This document shows, in pieces, positions 1 through 7,269 of a stretch of DNA of 64,000 nucleotides. The number at the start of each line of letters is the position of its first letter. The first letter of the stretch is position 1. Made by a program: the position numbers and the translations under genes. The notes below the pieces were generated by a model. It made no database searches and was not told where the DNA came from. It was given only the letters and a program-made list of their open reading frames with translations. Location: positions 1 to 64,000 of the forward strand of contig MHBF01000074.1 in assembly GCA_001803225.1 (NCBI GenBank), written 5' to 3'. The DNA comes from Lentisphaerae bacterium GWF2_44_16 (GTDB taxonomy: Bacteria; Verrucomicrobiota; Lentisphaeria; Victivallales; GWF2-45-14).

Positions 1-1
1 T

Positions 2-76
2 AAAATGAGAATCGACGGCAATGTCATATTCGACATTGGAAATTATAAAGTCTCAGAACAACTTTTGCGACATTAA
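2..76 (+). CDS. C-terminal tail of an unknown protein (cut by window edge)
   Basis: An open frame enters from the left edge and stops with TAA at 74-76. It gives 24 residues beginning KMRIDGNVIFDIG and ending SEQLLRH. No family can be assigned from so little sequence, and the frame could be chance. It is followed by an AT-rich intergenic stretch. Confidence 0.3.
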   Translation, partial: KMRIDGNVIFDIGNYKVSEQLLRH

Positions 77-192
77 CTGAAATTTATACCGTAAAAATTT
101 TATATGAAAATCATAAATAGTTAATTATAAGTATATTATAGTATGAAAATCATGAATGACACCATTAACTTTCAGGTACGTAATTTTCAGGG

Positions 193-398
193 TGTGCGTT
201 TAGTATGTCCGAAAAACTGAATGAGCGTAACGCCCGAGGACTGTATTGCCTTTTTTGTCATAGTAAATGCACAATAGACTTGCAATTTCATCTCTTGAGA
301 AGTGAGAAGAAAAATCCTCCCCCTTTTTATCAGTTTGTCAATCTAAATGCACGACTTTCCACAGGTGATGTGCGTTTAATCTGAGAAACGTGCGCTTA
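193..398. repeat. Cluster of five TGTGCGTTTA-like motifs
   Basis: A 10-bp motif occurs five times in the 378-bp interval before the ferritin-like gene. Forward copies TGTGCGTTTA lie at 193-202 and 369-378, with a variant CGTGCGCTTA at 389-398. Reverse copies lie at 264-273 (TAAATGCACA) and 344-353 (TAAATGCACG), each preceded by TTTGTCA and three bases. Both orientations and the tight clustering suggest a protein-binding region or a small repeat array. Two similar 17-mers starting ATGAAAATCAT also occur near 103 and 142. Apart from a possible small ORF, nothing else is recognisable in 77-454. Confidence 0.5.
205..384 (+). CDS. Possible small Cys-rich protein (59 aa)
   Basis: An ATG-TGA frame encodes 59 residues beginning MSEKLNERNARGLY and containing C-X2-C-X3-C (YCLFCHSKC), a spacing that could bind zinc or iron. 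The ribosome site is weak (AGGG about 12 bases upstream). The frame runs through three copies of the 10-bp motif described for this interval, so it may be a chance ORF across a repeated regulatory region. I recognise no family. Confidence 0.25.
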   Translation: MSEKLNERNARGLYCLFCHSKCTIDLQFHLLRSEKKNPPPFYQFVNLNARLSTGDVRLI

Positions 399-454
399 CT
401 TTTTCAATTGACCATTACCTGTTTTTGAGTACAAATCCCGATGGATAATTGAGC

Positions 455-925
455 TTAGATGCTGTCGAGGTAACGGAGGAGCCTGACGGCGTGGTCGCAG
501 GTTTCCTTATTAAGGGTCTGAAAAACCCTTATCGACTTCAGTTCGGGGTGGATTTTCATGAGTTCCTGAAAAATGTTTTCTATGTCGCATTCTTCTATCT
601 TGATAGCTATGGCGACGGCTTTTTTCCTTGTAAGATTTTGAGGCTGTTCTTTTACTTTGGACAGCAATGTTTTCTTTTCCGTAAGAGTCTGTTTGAGATA
701 TTCTACGGAAAGGCTTGTAAGTTCAGCCGGGAAAAGTCCCATCGAATTAAATGTATCTCTGCCCGATTGAATTATGGAAGCGTGGTTTTTTTCTTCCATC
801 GCGATCCGCCACCAGAATTCCTTGTCATCGGGGAATATTCTGGAAAATTCCATATATATTTCAGAAATGGAGCTTTCAAAATCTATAAGCAAATTAAATA
901 CTTCGCTGTTGTTTTCCATATTCAT
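455..925 (-). CDS. Ferritin-like/rubrerythrin-type diiron protein
   Basis: The 156-aa all-helical protein carries the pattern of a four-helix diiron fold: an acidic first helix (FESSISEIY, about residues 16-24), an E-E-X2-H-A site in helix 2 (EEKNHA, about 44-49), a second acidic helix (IEECDIENI, about 108-116) and a C-terminal E-X3-D-H helix. In ferritin-like proteins these residues hold two irons for peroxide reduction or oxidase chemistry. There is no rubredoxin domain, so it is not a full rubrerythrin. The start is supported by AAGGGA six bases upstream. It ends near the motif cluster. Family call is firm; the exact reaction is not known. Confidence 0.75.
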   Translation of the reverse strand: MNMENNSEVFNLLIDFESSISEIYMEFSRIFPDDKEFWWRIAMEEKNHASIIQSGRDTFNSMGLFPAELTSLSVEYLKQTLTEKKTLLSKVKEQPQNLTRKKAVAIAIKIEECDIENIFQELMKIHPELKSIRVFQTLNKETCDHAVRLLRYLDSI

Positions 926-936
926 CGCTGTTCCCT

Positions 937-1167
937 TCAGAACTCAAATTCTTTTTCATGCTCACTCTTAATATATATTCCTTTTTCTTTTTTAAAAGGC
1001 AGAGAGCCGCAGAGCGACATCAATAATGGAATTCCTTCCCGCCGTCCTTCAAATTGCAACTGGGCGACACCGCTGTAAAAAACTTCGTTCCCTAAAAAAG
1101 AGAAATATTTCAGAATTTCATTGGAGCTTTTGCTATAACATATTATAGTTATTTTCACAAACAGCAA
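937..1167 (-). CDS. Hypothetical small protein upstream of the ferritin-like gene
   Basis: The frame has no ATG at its 5' end. It can start at TTG (1167) or, more plausibly, GTG (1158), giving about 73 residues beginning MKITIICYSKSS. It ends 11 bases before the ferritin-like start, so the two could form an operon. The composition looks protein-like, with a beta-strand-like start and a charged tail (KKEKGIYIKSEHEKEFEF). However, no good ribosome site is seen and the 5' end overlaps the dprA ribosome site on the other strand. I do not recognise a family. It may instead be the untranslated divergent promoter region. Confidence 0.35.
   Translation of the reverse strand: MLFVKITIICYSKSSNEILKYFSFLGNEVFYSGVAQLQFEGRREGIPLLMSLCGSLPFKKEKGIYIKSEHEKEFEF
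1121..1149 (+). promoter_or_regulatory. Candidate promoter for dprA
   Basis: TTGGAG (1121-1126) and TATAGT (1144-1149) are spaced by 17 bp, about 30 bp before the dprA TTG start. The -10 element is good and the -35 only partial. AAGAGGG at 1166-1172 is the ribosome site that fixes the TTG start. Confidence 0.4.
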
Positions 1168-1179
1168 GAGGGCCGAAAA

Positions 1180-2298
1180 TTGAAAGACAGAGATGCCTGC
1201 ATAATATTGAATATGATATCGGGGATAGGTTCGGCCCGCCTTGAGGCATTAACCTCGCATTTTGGGAGTCCGTCAGCCATACTTCAGGCTTCAGCTCAGG
1301 AAATATCGTCTGTAAAGGGGGTCGGTGCCGTGCTGGCGGAGAAAGTCGCCGACTGGAAAAACGAAGTTTCTTATGAGATGGAACTTGAGCTTGCCGAAAA
1401 AGGCGGAGTACGGATAATTACCCAATATGATCCTGAATATCCTGAAATACTAAAGGAAATATATGACCCGCCTATCTGTCTTTATGTGCGGGGCGAACTG
1501 CCGCTGCCGCTCGGACAGGCAATTGCCGTTGTGGGTTCGAGAAGAATAAGCAATTACGGCAGAAAAATGGCAAAACATCTTTCCGAAGCGGCCGTATACG
1601 CAGGCTGGACCGTTGTATCAGGGCTGGCTTATGGAATTGACGCCGTAGCGCATCAGGCTGCCCTTGACGCGGGCGGCAAAACCATCGCCGTGCTCGGAGG
1701 CGGACTGGCCAGAATCCACCCTCAAGACCACATACCGCTGGCAAGAGAAATAATAAATAACGGCGCGCTTATCAGTGAATTCCCCATGGAATTTCCGGTG
1801 AGCAGACAATCGTTTCCGAGGAGAAACAGGATTGTATCCGGGCTCAGCAAAGGAGTTCTGGTCATCGAGGCCGGACTGGAAAGCGGAGCGCTTATAACCG
1901 CGAATCAGGCACTTGAGCAGGGACGGCTTGTTTTCGCCGTGCCGGGAAACGCGGACAATCCACAGGCAAAAGGTTCAAACTCTCTCATACGGCAGGGGGC
2001 TAAACTTACAGAATCCTTTGAAGACATACTTGAGGAATTTGAATTTCTTCCGGGTTTCGAGGGATTGAAAAAAGTCAGGGAAGAAGCCGCTGAATATTCT
2101 GCTTCCCATGAATTCAGCGAAGAGGAAAAAAGGATAATTTCCATACTTGAGTCGGGGGACACGGGCTTTGACAGCATAGCGATGGAAACAGGTATTCCGG
2201 CAGGAAAGCTTCTTGCCTCACTCATGAAACTGGAAATGAAAAAAACCATAAATCAGCTACCGGGAAAAGTCTATTCTGTTTCAGCAAGACAGCCCTGA
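1180..2298 (+). CDS. dprA: DNA-processing protein DprA (Smf)
   Basis: DprA loads RecA on incoming single-stranded DNA during natural transformation. The 372-aa protein has an N-terminal helix-hairpin-helix/SAM-like region (GIGSARL, about 15-21), then the Rossmann-type DprA core with VVGSRRISNYG, SGLAYGIDAVAHQAA, LGGG, FPRRNRIVSGLS, ESGALITANQALEQGR and FAVPGN in the expected order, then a C-terminal winged-helix segment (about 305-372). Length is typical. It starts at TTG, supported by AAGAGGG seven bases upstream. It is transcribed convergently with the small minus-strand gene ending at 2309. No other competence gene is visible here. Confidence 0.95.
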   Translation: MKDRDACIILNMISGIGSARLEALTSHFGSPSAILQASAQEISSVKGVGAVLAEKVADWKNEVSYEMELELAEKGGVRIITQYDPEYPEILKEIYDPPICLYVRGELPLPLGQAIAVVGSRRISNYGRKMAKHLSEAAVYAGWTVVSGLAYGIDAVAHQAALDAGGKTIAVLGGGLARIHPQDHIPLAREIINNGALISEFPMEFPVSRQSFPRRNRIVSGLSKGVLVIEAGLESGALITANQALEQGRLVFAVPGNADNPQAKGSNSLIRQGAKLTESFEDILEEFEFLPGFEGLKKVREEAAEYSASHEFSEEEKRIISILESGDTGFDSIAMETGIPAGKLLASLMKLEMKKTINQLPGKVYSVSARQP

Positions 2299-2308
2299 TT
2301 ATAAAAAC

Positions 2309-2503
2309 TCAGGCGCTGTAAACATCCAGAAGCATCGCGAGTTTTTCTATTGGATCACTATTGGAAACTTTGCTTGCTGTCTCAAGCTTAACAGTTACGC
2401 TTTTCGCTTCCTTTGCTTCAGTCTGGATTTTTTCTTCGTCTTCTTCCAGATTACTGTAAGCCGCTGAAACGCTTGTGGTATCGGATATACTGCTGATACT
2501 CAT
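2309..2503 (-). CDS. Small Ser/Thr-rich hypothetical protein (64 aa)
   Basis: This short protein begins MSISSISDTTSVSAAY, has an acidic middle (EEDEEKIQTEAKEAK) and ends with a hydrophobic helix-like IEKLAMLLDVYSA. GGAGGA sits at ideal distance from the ATG, so translation is likely. The serine-rich start and short C-terminal helix recall small putative motility proteins of the YjfB type, but similarity is too weak for a call. It is the last gene of the long minus-strand run. No signal peptide or Cys cluster is present. Confidence 0.55.
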   Translation of the reverse strand: MSISSISDTTSVSAAYSNLEEDEEKIQTEAKEAKSVTVKLETASKVSNSDPIEKLAMLLDVYSA

Positions 2504-2538
2504 TTGCTCCTCCGTATGAACTTCATAGTACTATTTTA

Positions 2539-3015
2539 TCACAAAGATGGGGGATTGCCAAGGGGCGGCCCTCCTTTTGTGTCTTTAAGGCCTTTATTAT
2601 TATTTAAGGCTTTTGGGGTATCTTTTGTATTTCCATTCTGATAGATAACATCCTCATTGCGGGAAACTATAACACGCAAGGTACGGTCTTCTTTGAGCAA
2701 GTCACCCTCGATTATAAGGATAATTCGCTTTTGGTCGGAGACCTGCCATGAGAAAGTGGCCTTTCCCTCCTTGTAACCTGTGTAAGCAAAGCCTTTTTCG
2801 GGCTCATTATTTCTTATATAACCCATCTCTATGGGGGTTAATTTGAATTTCTTTGATTTCAGAAATATCTGCCTGGCGTTATCTTCCAGAAATTTCTGCT
2901 CTATCGGATTGAGTTTATCCTCTTCACTTATCTCTCCGCTGCGGCAGGAAGAAAAAAGGGAAAGCAGAAGAAAAGACACTGAAAATATCAGAGCGGAACG
3001 GAAAAGTTTTTTCAT
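2539..3015 (-). CDS. Putative lipoprotein
   Basis: Starting at the ATG at 3015 gives a 158-aa protein with a lipoprotein signal: MKKLFR, a hydrophobic stretch and a lipobox ending SLFSSC (Cys about residue 24). The mature part is charged, with a predicted beta-rich region (about 75-130) and a Gly/Pro tail (GGPPLGNPPSL). The longer in-frame start at 3051 would bury the signal and overlap the upstream gene, so it is rejected. The ATG lies two bases after the Nif3 stop, so the two are translationally linked. Function unknown. Confidence 0.65.
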   Translation of the reverse strand: MKKLFRSALIFSVSFLLLSLFSSCRSGEISEEDKLNPIEQKFLEDNARQIFLKSKKFKLTPIEMGYIRNNEPEKGFAYTGYKEGKATFSWQVSDQKRIILIIEGDLLKEDRTLRVIVSRNEDVIYQNGNTKDTPKALNNNKGLKDTKGGPPLGNPPSL

Positions 3016-3017
3016 AA

Positions 3018-3788
3018 TCACAGTCCTGTTGGTATATCTATGAATTCGCAATCTATTTTGAATTTATTCTGGAGCAGTTTCATTACGGCGGCAACACCTG
3101 TTGTCTCGGAACAATAGTGTCCGAGAGAAATCACAGGAATACCGCTCTCTTTTATAACATGAGAGGAACTGTGTCCGACTTCCCCGGTTACGAAACAGTC
3201 AAGGCCAAGATTTGCGGCTTCATTTACGGCGGAAGCGGCCCCCCCGGAAACTATACCGATTCTGGAAACTTTGCGTTCCGGATCTCCGTACATGACATGT
3301 TTTGAGTTCAAACGCGCGTCGTAAAGCTTCCCTACCTGAGTCGCGGTCATCGGCTTCGGGATTTTACCCATAATGCCTATTTTAACATTTGAATACTCAA
3401 AAAACATTTCCCTGTCCTTCAATCCGATGATATCGGAAAGCACGGCATTGTTTCCATATTTGGGATGAGCGTCGAGAGGAAGATGCACGGCATAAAGCGA
3501 AATACCGTTCTGAAAAAGTATCCTGACCCGGTCCCCGGTAAGGCCGTTCAGACGTTTGAAACTGTTCTCCCAACTCAGTCCGTGATGGACCATTATGAAG
3601 TCAGCTTTCTTCTTTTTCGCCTTTTCAAAAAGCTCCATGCAGGCGTCAACCCCGAAAACAGCTTTTGAAACATAAGGATTTCCTTCGACTTGAAGGCCGT
3701 TATTGGAATGGTCTGCCGGAATTTTTTCAATTTGCAGAAGATTATCCAGATACGAAGTAAGTTTTTTAAGGGCAAGCTGTTTTTTCAT
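3018..3788 (-). CDS. Nif3-like dinuclear metal-centre protein (DUF34)
   Basis: The 256-aa protein matches the Nif3/YbgI/YqfO family: HSNNGLQVEG (about 27-36), a di-histidine in VHHGLSW (68-69), HLPLDAHPKYGNN (102-114) and the C-terminal GHYCSETT. These residues form the two-metal site of toroidal hexamers. The family is widely conserved and often listed as 'GTP cyclohydrolase type 2', but its reaction is not settled. The protein is the short form without the inserted PII-like domain. It sits four bases after the metallopeptidase stop and is followed directly by the lipoprotein gene. Confidence 0.9.
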   Translation of the reverse strand: MKKQLALKKLTSYLDNLLQIEKIPADHSNNGLQVEGNPYVSKAVFGVDACMELFEKAKKKKADFIMVHHGLSWENSFKRLNGLTGDRVRILFQNGISLYAVHLPLDAHPKYGNNAVLSDIIGLKDREMFFEYSNVKIGIMGKIPKPMTATQVGKLYDARLNSKHVMYGDPERKVSRIGIVSGGAASAVNEAANLGLDCFVTGEVGHSSSHVIKESGIPVISLGHYCSETTGVAAVMKLLQNKFKIDCEFIDIPTGL

Positions 3789-3791
3789 GGT

Positions 3792-4727
3792 TTAATTTGT
3801 CCAATCTCTTATGAACCTGTGCCTTATTATTTTCCAGCGCAAATCATCAGCGCATTTATTTTTCACGAAATCCTTCAGCCCATTATTATTGCCCTTTAAT
3901 CTCGAAATTTCAAATATTTCATTCTTGGTAGAGCGGAAAAGCACGGCATAAGGATTATTCATTCCGGCTTCGGCAAGGACGCGCTCCGCACGCTTACAGC
4001 AATTCCTGCACAACTGGTTTCTTGAAAGAAGGAAAAGCGGATAGACAAAGGCCAGTATCCAGAACGGATAAACAGGTATCGCCCATGACGTAAACGTGGT
4101 GATTATCTGTACGGCAAGCAACAGGAAAACAGGAAGGATAAATAATATGGAGTCGTATTTGTACTGGAAACAATTTCCCATATAGCGTCTTAACGCGCTG
4201 AAAGAAAGCCTGTACGCAAAATGTTCCTCGAAAAACCTGTCGCCAATCGGCATCCTCGCCGCATGGCAGAGTTCATGGGAAAGCAGTTCATCGCGCCTAT
4301 ATATGAACCAGCGTCTCATGCGCGCAAAACTGGAACGTATCAGGAAGATGGAATAGCATTCCTCCGGAAATGAAATAGCACAGCCGCCCCAGAGAAAACT
4401 GAGGCTCTCCGAAAGAAAAAAACCCGGGACCCAACCGATACGGAAAGAATAAGCTTTTTCAGTTATTTCAGCTGCTTCACTCATTATTTCCTGGTTAATT
4501 CTGTCCTTTGCCTTCAGGAGCAGACAATCAAGGAGATTGAATTCGCCTTTTTTCTGTAAATCGTCTTCAATGGTTTTAAGTTTAGCGCCGATTTTGATAA
4601 GGCGCGCTTTAAAACTCCCGATATCTTCGGATGGGGCCGCAAAAATCCCCTGCGCGTCAAGTCCGGATAATGCGTCCAGATCGTTCCCGTCGAGCTTTTC
4701 TATTTCGTTTTCATCCAGAGGAAACAT
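3792..4727 (-). CDS. Membrane protein with HExxH metallopeptidase motif
   Basis: From the ATG at 4727 the protein has 312 residues. It carries HELCH (about 151-155) with a possible third ligand in FEEHF (about 166-170), the typical gluzincin-like arrangement. Two hydrophobic segments follow (about 192-210 and 217-236), then a Cys-rich loop (LCRNCCKRAE) and a charged C-terminus. The longer frame back to 4841 overlaps the nitroreductase and its extension is not hydrophobic, so the later start is preferred. I infer a membrane-bound zinc peptidase with the active site before the membrane segments. No named family is recognised. Confidence 0.6.
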   Translation of the reverse strand: MFPLDENEIEKLDGNDLDALSGLDAQGIFAAPSEDIGSFKARLIKIGAKLKTIEDDLQKKGEFNLLDCLLLKAKDRINQEIMSEAAEITEKAYSFRIGWVPGFFLSESLSFLWGGCAISFPEECYSIFLIRSSFARMRRWFIYRRDELLSHELCHAARMPIGDRFFEEHFAYRLSFSALRRYMGNCFQYKYDSILFILPVFLLLAVQIITTFTSWAIPVYPFWILAFVYPLFLLSRNQLCRNCCKRAERVLAEAGMNNPYAVLFRSTKNEIFEISRLKGNNNGLKDFVKNKCADDLRWKIIRHRFIRDWTN

Positions 4728-4741
4728 TTCTTTGCTTTCTG

Positions 4742-5248
4742 TTAAGGAAGCACTTGGAACAAAGCGGAAATTTCCTTGCGTTTTATGGGCGCTGGCGTTT
4801 CCGCCGGATAACCGAGCGGTGAAATGGCAAGTATGCTCCATGGGGATACAATGTTCATGACTTTGTTCATCCGCTCGACATCATAAGCGCAAACCCAGCA
4901 GGTGCCGAGGCCTTCCGCGGCGGCGGCAAGCACCAGATGTTCCATGACTATGCCTATGTCCATATCGATTATGGGTTTCCCGTCAAGCCTTTTCCAGCAT
5001 TCTTCGCTGTTGCCGAGCGCAAGCACTATGGCGGGGGCCTGTTTCAGCCAGTCCCGCGAATAACATGAGGCTATCTTCTGACGGAGTTCAGCGTTCAAAA
5101 CAATTCTGAAACTCCACGGCTGAATATTGCACGCCGAGGGCGCAAGCCTGACGGATTCTCCGATTCTTTCGAGAGCGCCTTCGGGAATTGCCCTGTCCGT
5201 ATAAGCCCTTACGCTTCTGCGGGTTTTTATGACTTCATAAAATTCCAT
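4742..5248 (-). CDS. Nitroreductase-family FMN oxidoreductase
   Basis: The 168-aa protein begins MEFYEVIKTRRSVRAYTD, the FMN-phosphate-binding start of this family, and continues with APSACNIQPWSF (about 36-47) and a C-terminal AAAEGLGTCWV and PLGYPAE, all standard positions. Such enzymes use NAD(P)H to reduce quinones, nitro groups or dehydrogenate small substrates. It is short, near the lower end of the family. GAAGGAG precedes the ATG. It lies between ychF and the metallopeptidase gene with short gaps. Substrate cannot be told. Confidence 0.88.
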   Translation of the reverse strand: MEFYEVIKTRRSVRAYTDRAIPEGALERIGESVRLAPSACNIQPWSFRIVLNAELRQKIASCYSRDWLKQAPAIVLALGNSEECWKRLDGKPIIDMDIGIVMEHLVLAAAAEGLGTCWVCAYDVERMNKVMNIVSPWSILAISPLGYPAETPAPIKRKEISALFQVLP

Positions 5249-5276
5249 ACTCGGTTCTCCTTCTATATATATTTAG

Positions 5277-6377
5277 TTAAACTGAGAATCTCACAAATAT
5301 GGCGTCTCCGTCTCTCATTATATATTCTTTGCCTTCTATACGGAGTTTTCCGGCGTTTTTGGCGGCGTTCCAGCCGTTGTATTTGCACATGTCGTCGTAG
5401 GAAATCACTTCCATGCGGATGAAGCCTCTTTCCATGTCGGTATGGATTTTTCCCGCCGCCTGCGGAGCGGCAGTACCGGCCTTTACAGTCCACGCCCTCG
5501 ATTCGGTGGGGCCCGCCGTGAAAAAAGTTATATAGTCCAGAAGCCTGTACCCTGTATGAATAACCCTCGAAAGGCCGCTTTCCTGAATACCCAGTTCGGA
5601 AAGGAAAAGCTCCGCTTCTTCGGGAGCGAGTTCGGCGAGTTCAGACTCAAGTTTTGCACAAACGGGAACGACTTCCATATTATGTTTAGCGGCATATTCT
5701 ATAATGGCCTTCGACTTTTCGTCCGTCCCGAAGGAACGGAAAGAAGCCTCGTCAACGTTCGCGCAGACAAACGCGGGCATCGTGCTTATGAGACCGAGAC
5801 TTTTACAATAGTCAAGCTCTGTCTGATTGTCTTTATCGATTTGAGGGATAACGCCTTCGGCAAGCTTTTTTGCCATCTCGGAAGCGAAAGCAAGTTCAGC
5901 TTTTGTCTCGGCATCTCCTGCCCTGATAAGTTTTTTTGATTTTTCCAGTTTCTTCTCAATGAAATCAAGGTCCGCCAGCATGAGTTCGGTAATTATGAGT
6001 TCCAGGTCTCTAAGGGGGTCAAGCTTGCCGGCAACATGCACCACGTCGTCATCCGCAAAAAGCCGCACCACATGAGCGACAGCGTCAACAGTACGTATAT
6101 GTCCGAGGAATTGATTTCCAAGCCCCTGTCCCTGACTGGCACCTTCGACAAGCCCGGCTATATCTATAAACTTGAGAGAAGTCGGCACAACTTTGGCGGA
6201 TTTCTCTATTTCCACCAGCTTGTCCAGCCGCTTATCGGGAACCGCGACTATGCCGGTATTAGGTTCAATCGTGCAGAAAGGAAAATTCGCCGCCGCCGCA
6301 CTGCCTCTGCTCAAGGCATTGAACAACGTTGATTTGCCTACATTAGGAAGCCCTACAAAACCACAGGAAAAGCCCAT
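5277..6377 (-). CDS. ychF: Obg-family ATPase/GTPase YchF
   Basis: YchF (OLA1) is a conserved ribosome-associated P-loop NTPase that usually prefers ATP. The 366-aa protein has the P-loop GLPNVGKS (9-16), the FPFCTIEPN switch I region, DIAGLVEGAS (G3), a helical hairpin and a C-terminal TGS domain (about 280-366, FTAGPTESRAWTV, MERGFIRMEVISY). The length is as expected. No strong ribosome site precedes the ATG. It lies 46 bases after the sugar permease gene on the same strand and could be cotranscribed or have its own promoter in the AT-rich gap. Confidence 0.96.
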   Translation of the reverse strand: MGFSCGFVGLPNVGKSTLFNALSRGSAAAANFPFCTIEPNTGIVAVPDKRLDKLVEIEKSAKVVPTSLKFIDIAGLVEGASQGQGLGNQFLGHIRTVDAVAHVVRLFADDDVVHVAGKLDPLRDLELIITELMLADLDFIEKKLEKSKKLIRAGDAETKAELAFASEMAKKLAEGVIPQIDKDNQTELDYCKSLGLISTMPAFVCANVDEASFRSFGTDEKSKAIIEYAAKHNMEVVPVCAKLESELAELAPEEAELFLSELGIQESGLSRVIHTGYRLLDYITFFTAGPTESRAWTVKAGTAAPQAAGKIHTDMERGFIRMEVISYDDMCKYNGWNAAKNAGKLRIEGKEYIMRDGDAIFVRFSV

Positions 6378-6423
6378 AAATAAAGTCCATGAAGTAAAAT
6401 TAAATATTAAAATTAAAACGGCA

Positions 6424-7260
6424 TCAACCTTTGACAGCCGCAGAAGACAGACCTTTTACGAAAAGCCTCATAGTAAAAATAAATATAATAATCATAGGTA
6501 TGCTCGAAATAGTGTATCCCGCCATGAGCTGGCCCCAGTTTTTAACATACTCGGAGTCCATTCTCACAAGGCCGACGGCCAGAGGCAGCATATTGTCATC
6601 GCGTATGACAACCAACGGCAGAATATAACTGTTCCAGATGCTTATGAATTGAAGTATGCCCAGCGTCGAGAGTATGCTTCCTGACATCGGCAGAACTATG
6701 TTATAGACTTGCTGCAGGAGTGTGGCCCCGTCAACTTCAGCGGCATCAAACAGGTCCTGAGGTATCTCCTCTATGAAGTTACGGAGAATGTAGATCTGAA
6801 CAACCTGCGCTCCCGCCGTATCAACTATTATCAGCGCCCAGAAAGTATTGAGCAGGTTCAGGTTTTTCAAAAGCATGAACAAAGGTATAAGATTGGCAAT
6901 CCCCGGCATAAGCATCAGGATAAGGAAAAAATACCACAGCGCCTTATGCCCGGGCATTCTGTAACGGGCAAAGAAAAAGGCCGCGTTAAGGGTCAGCCCA
7001 AAGGTTAAAATAATAGAGGTAACGCATATAAAAATAGTATTAAAGATATAACCTGATACCATATTCCACGCCACTGTAAAATTTTCCCAGTGAAAAGGCA
7101 TCATGAACGTCCAGGGATTGCCCGCGAACTGCGCGTTTGTCTTGCCGCTTATAGTCAGCATGACATAAAATGGAAAAAAGGACATAGCCAGTATCAGAAA
7201 AATAAAGAGATGCTTTGAAAGTTCGGAAAATATGCTTTTTGTTTTACAGCCCAGTTTCAT
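6424..7260 (-). CDS. Sugar ABC transporter permease, MalG type
   Basis: This 278-aa inner-membrane protein has about six hydrophobic helices and a cytoplasmic EAA loop near residues 187-206 (DAAEVDGATLLQQVYNIVLP), which contacts the ATPase. N-terminal FFPFYVML and C-terminal MRLFVKGLSSAAVKG match MalG/CUT1 permeases. It is the last gene of the set TPR protein, binding protein, MalF-like permease, MalG-like permease. No ATPase gene is nearby, so a shared MsmX/UgpC-type ATPase elsewhere is expected. The substrate is probably an oligosaccharide but is not identifiable. Confidence 0.92.
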   Translation of the reverse strand: MKLGCKTKSIFSELSKHLFIFLILAMSFFPFYVMLTISGKTNAQFAGNPWTFMMPFHWENFTVAWNMVSGYIFNTIFICVTSIILTFGLTLNAAFFFARYRMPGHKALWYFFLILMLMPGIANLIPLFMLLKNLNLLNTFWALIIVDTAGAQVVQIYILRNFIEEIPQDLFDAAEVDGATLLQQVYNIVLPMSGSILSTLGILQFISIWNSYILPLVVIRDDNMLPLAVGLVRMDSEYVKNWGQLMAGYTISSIPMIIIFIFTMRLFVKGLSSAAVKG

Positions 7261-7269
7261 GATATACCT

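Noticed and set aside
193-398. The motif cluster as a CRISPR array
   Set aside because: Units are only 10 bp, occur in both orientations and have irregular spacing.
449-1078. 209-residue plus-strand frame opposite the ferritin-like gene
   Set aside because: It is antisense to a gene with clear family motifs and a ribosome site, and its sequence has no family features.
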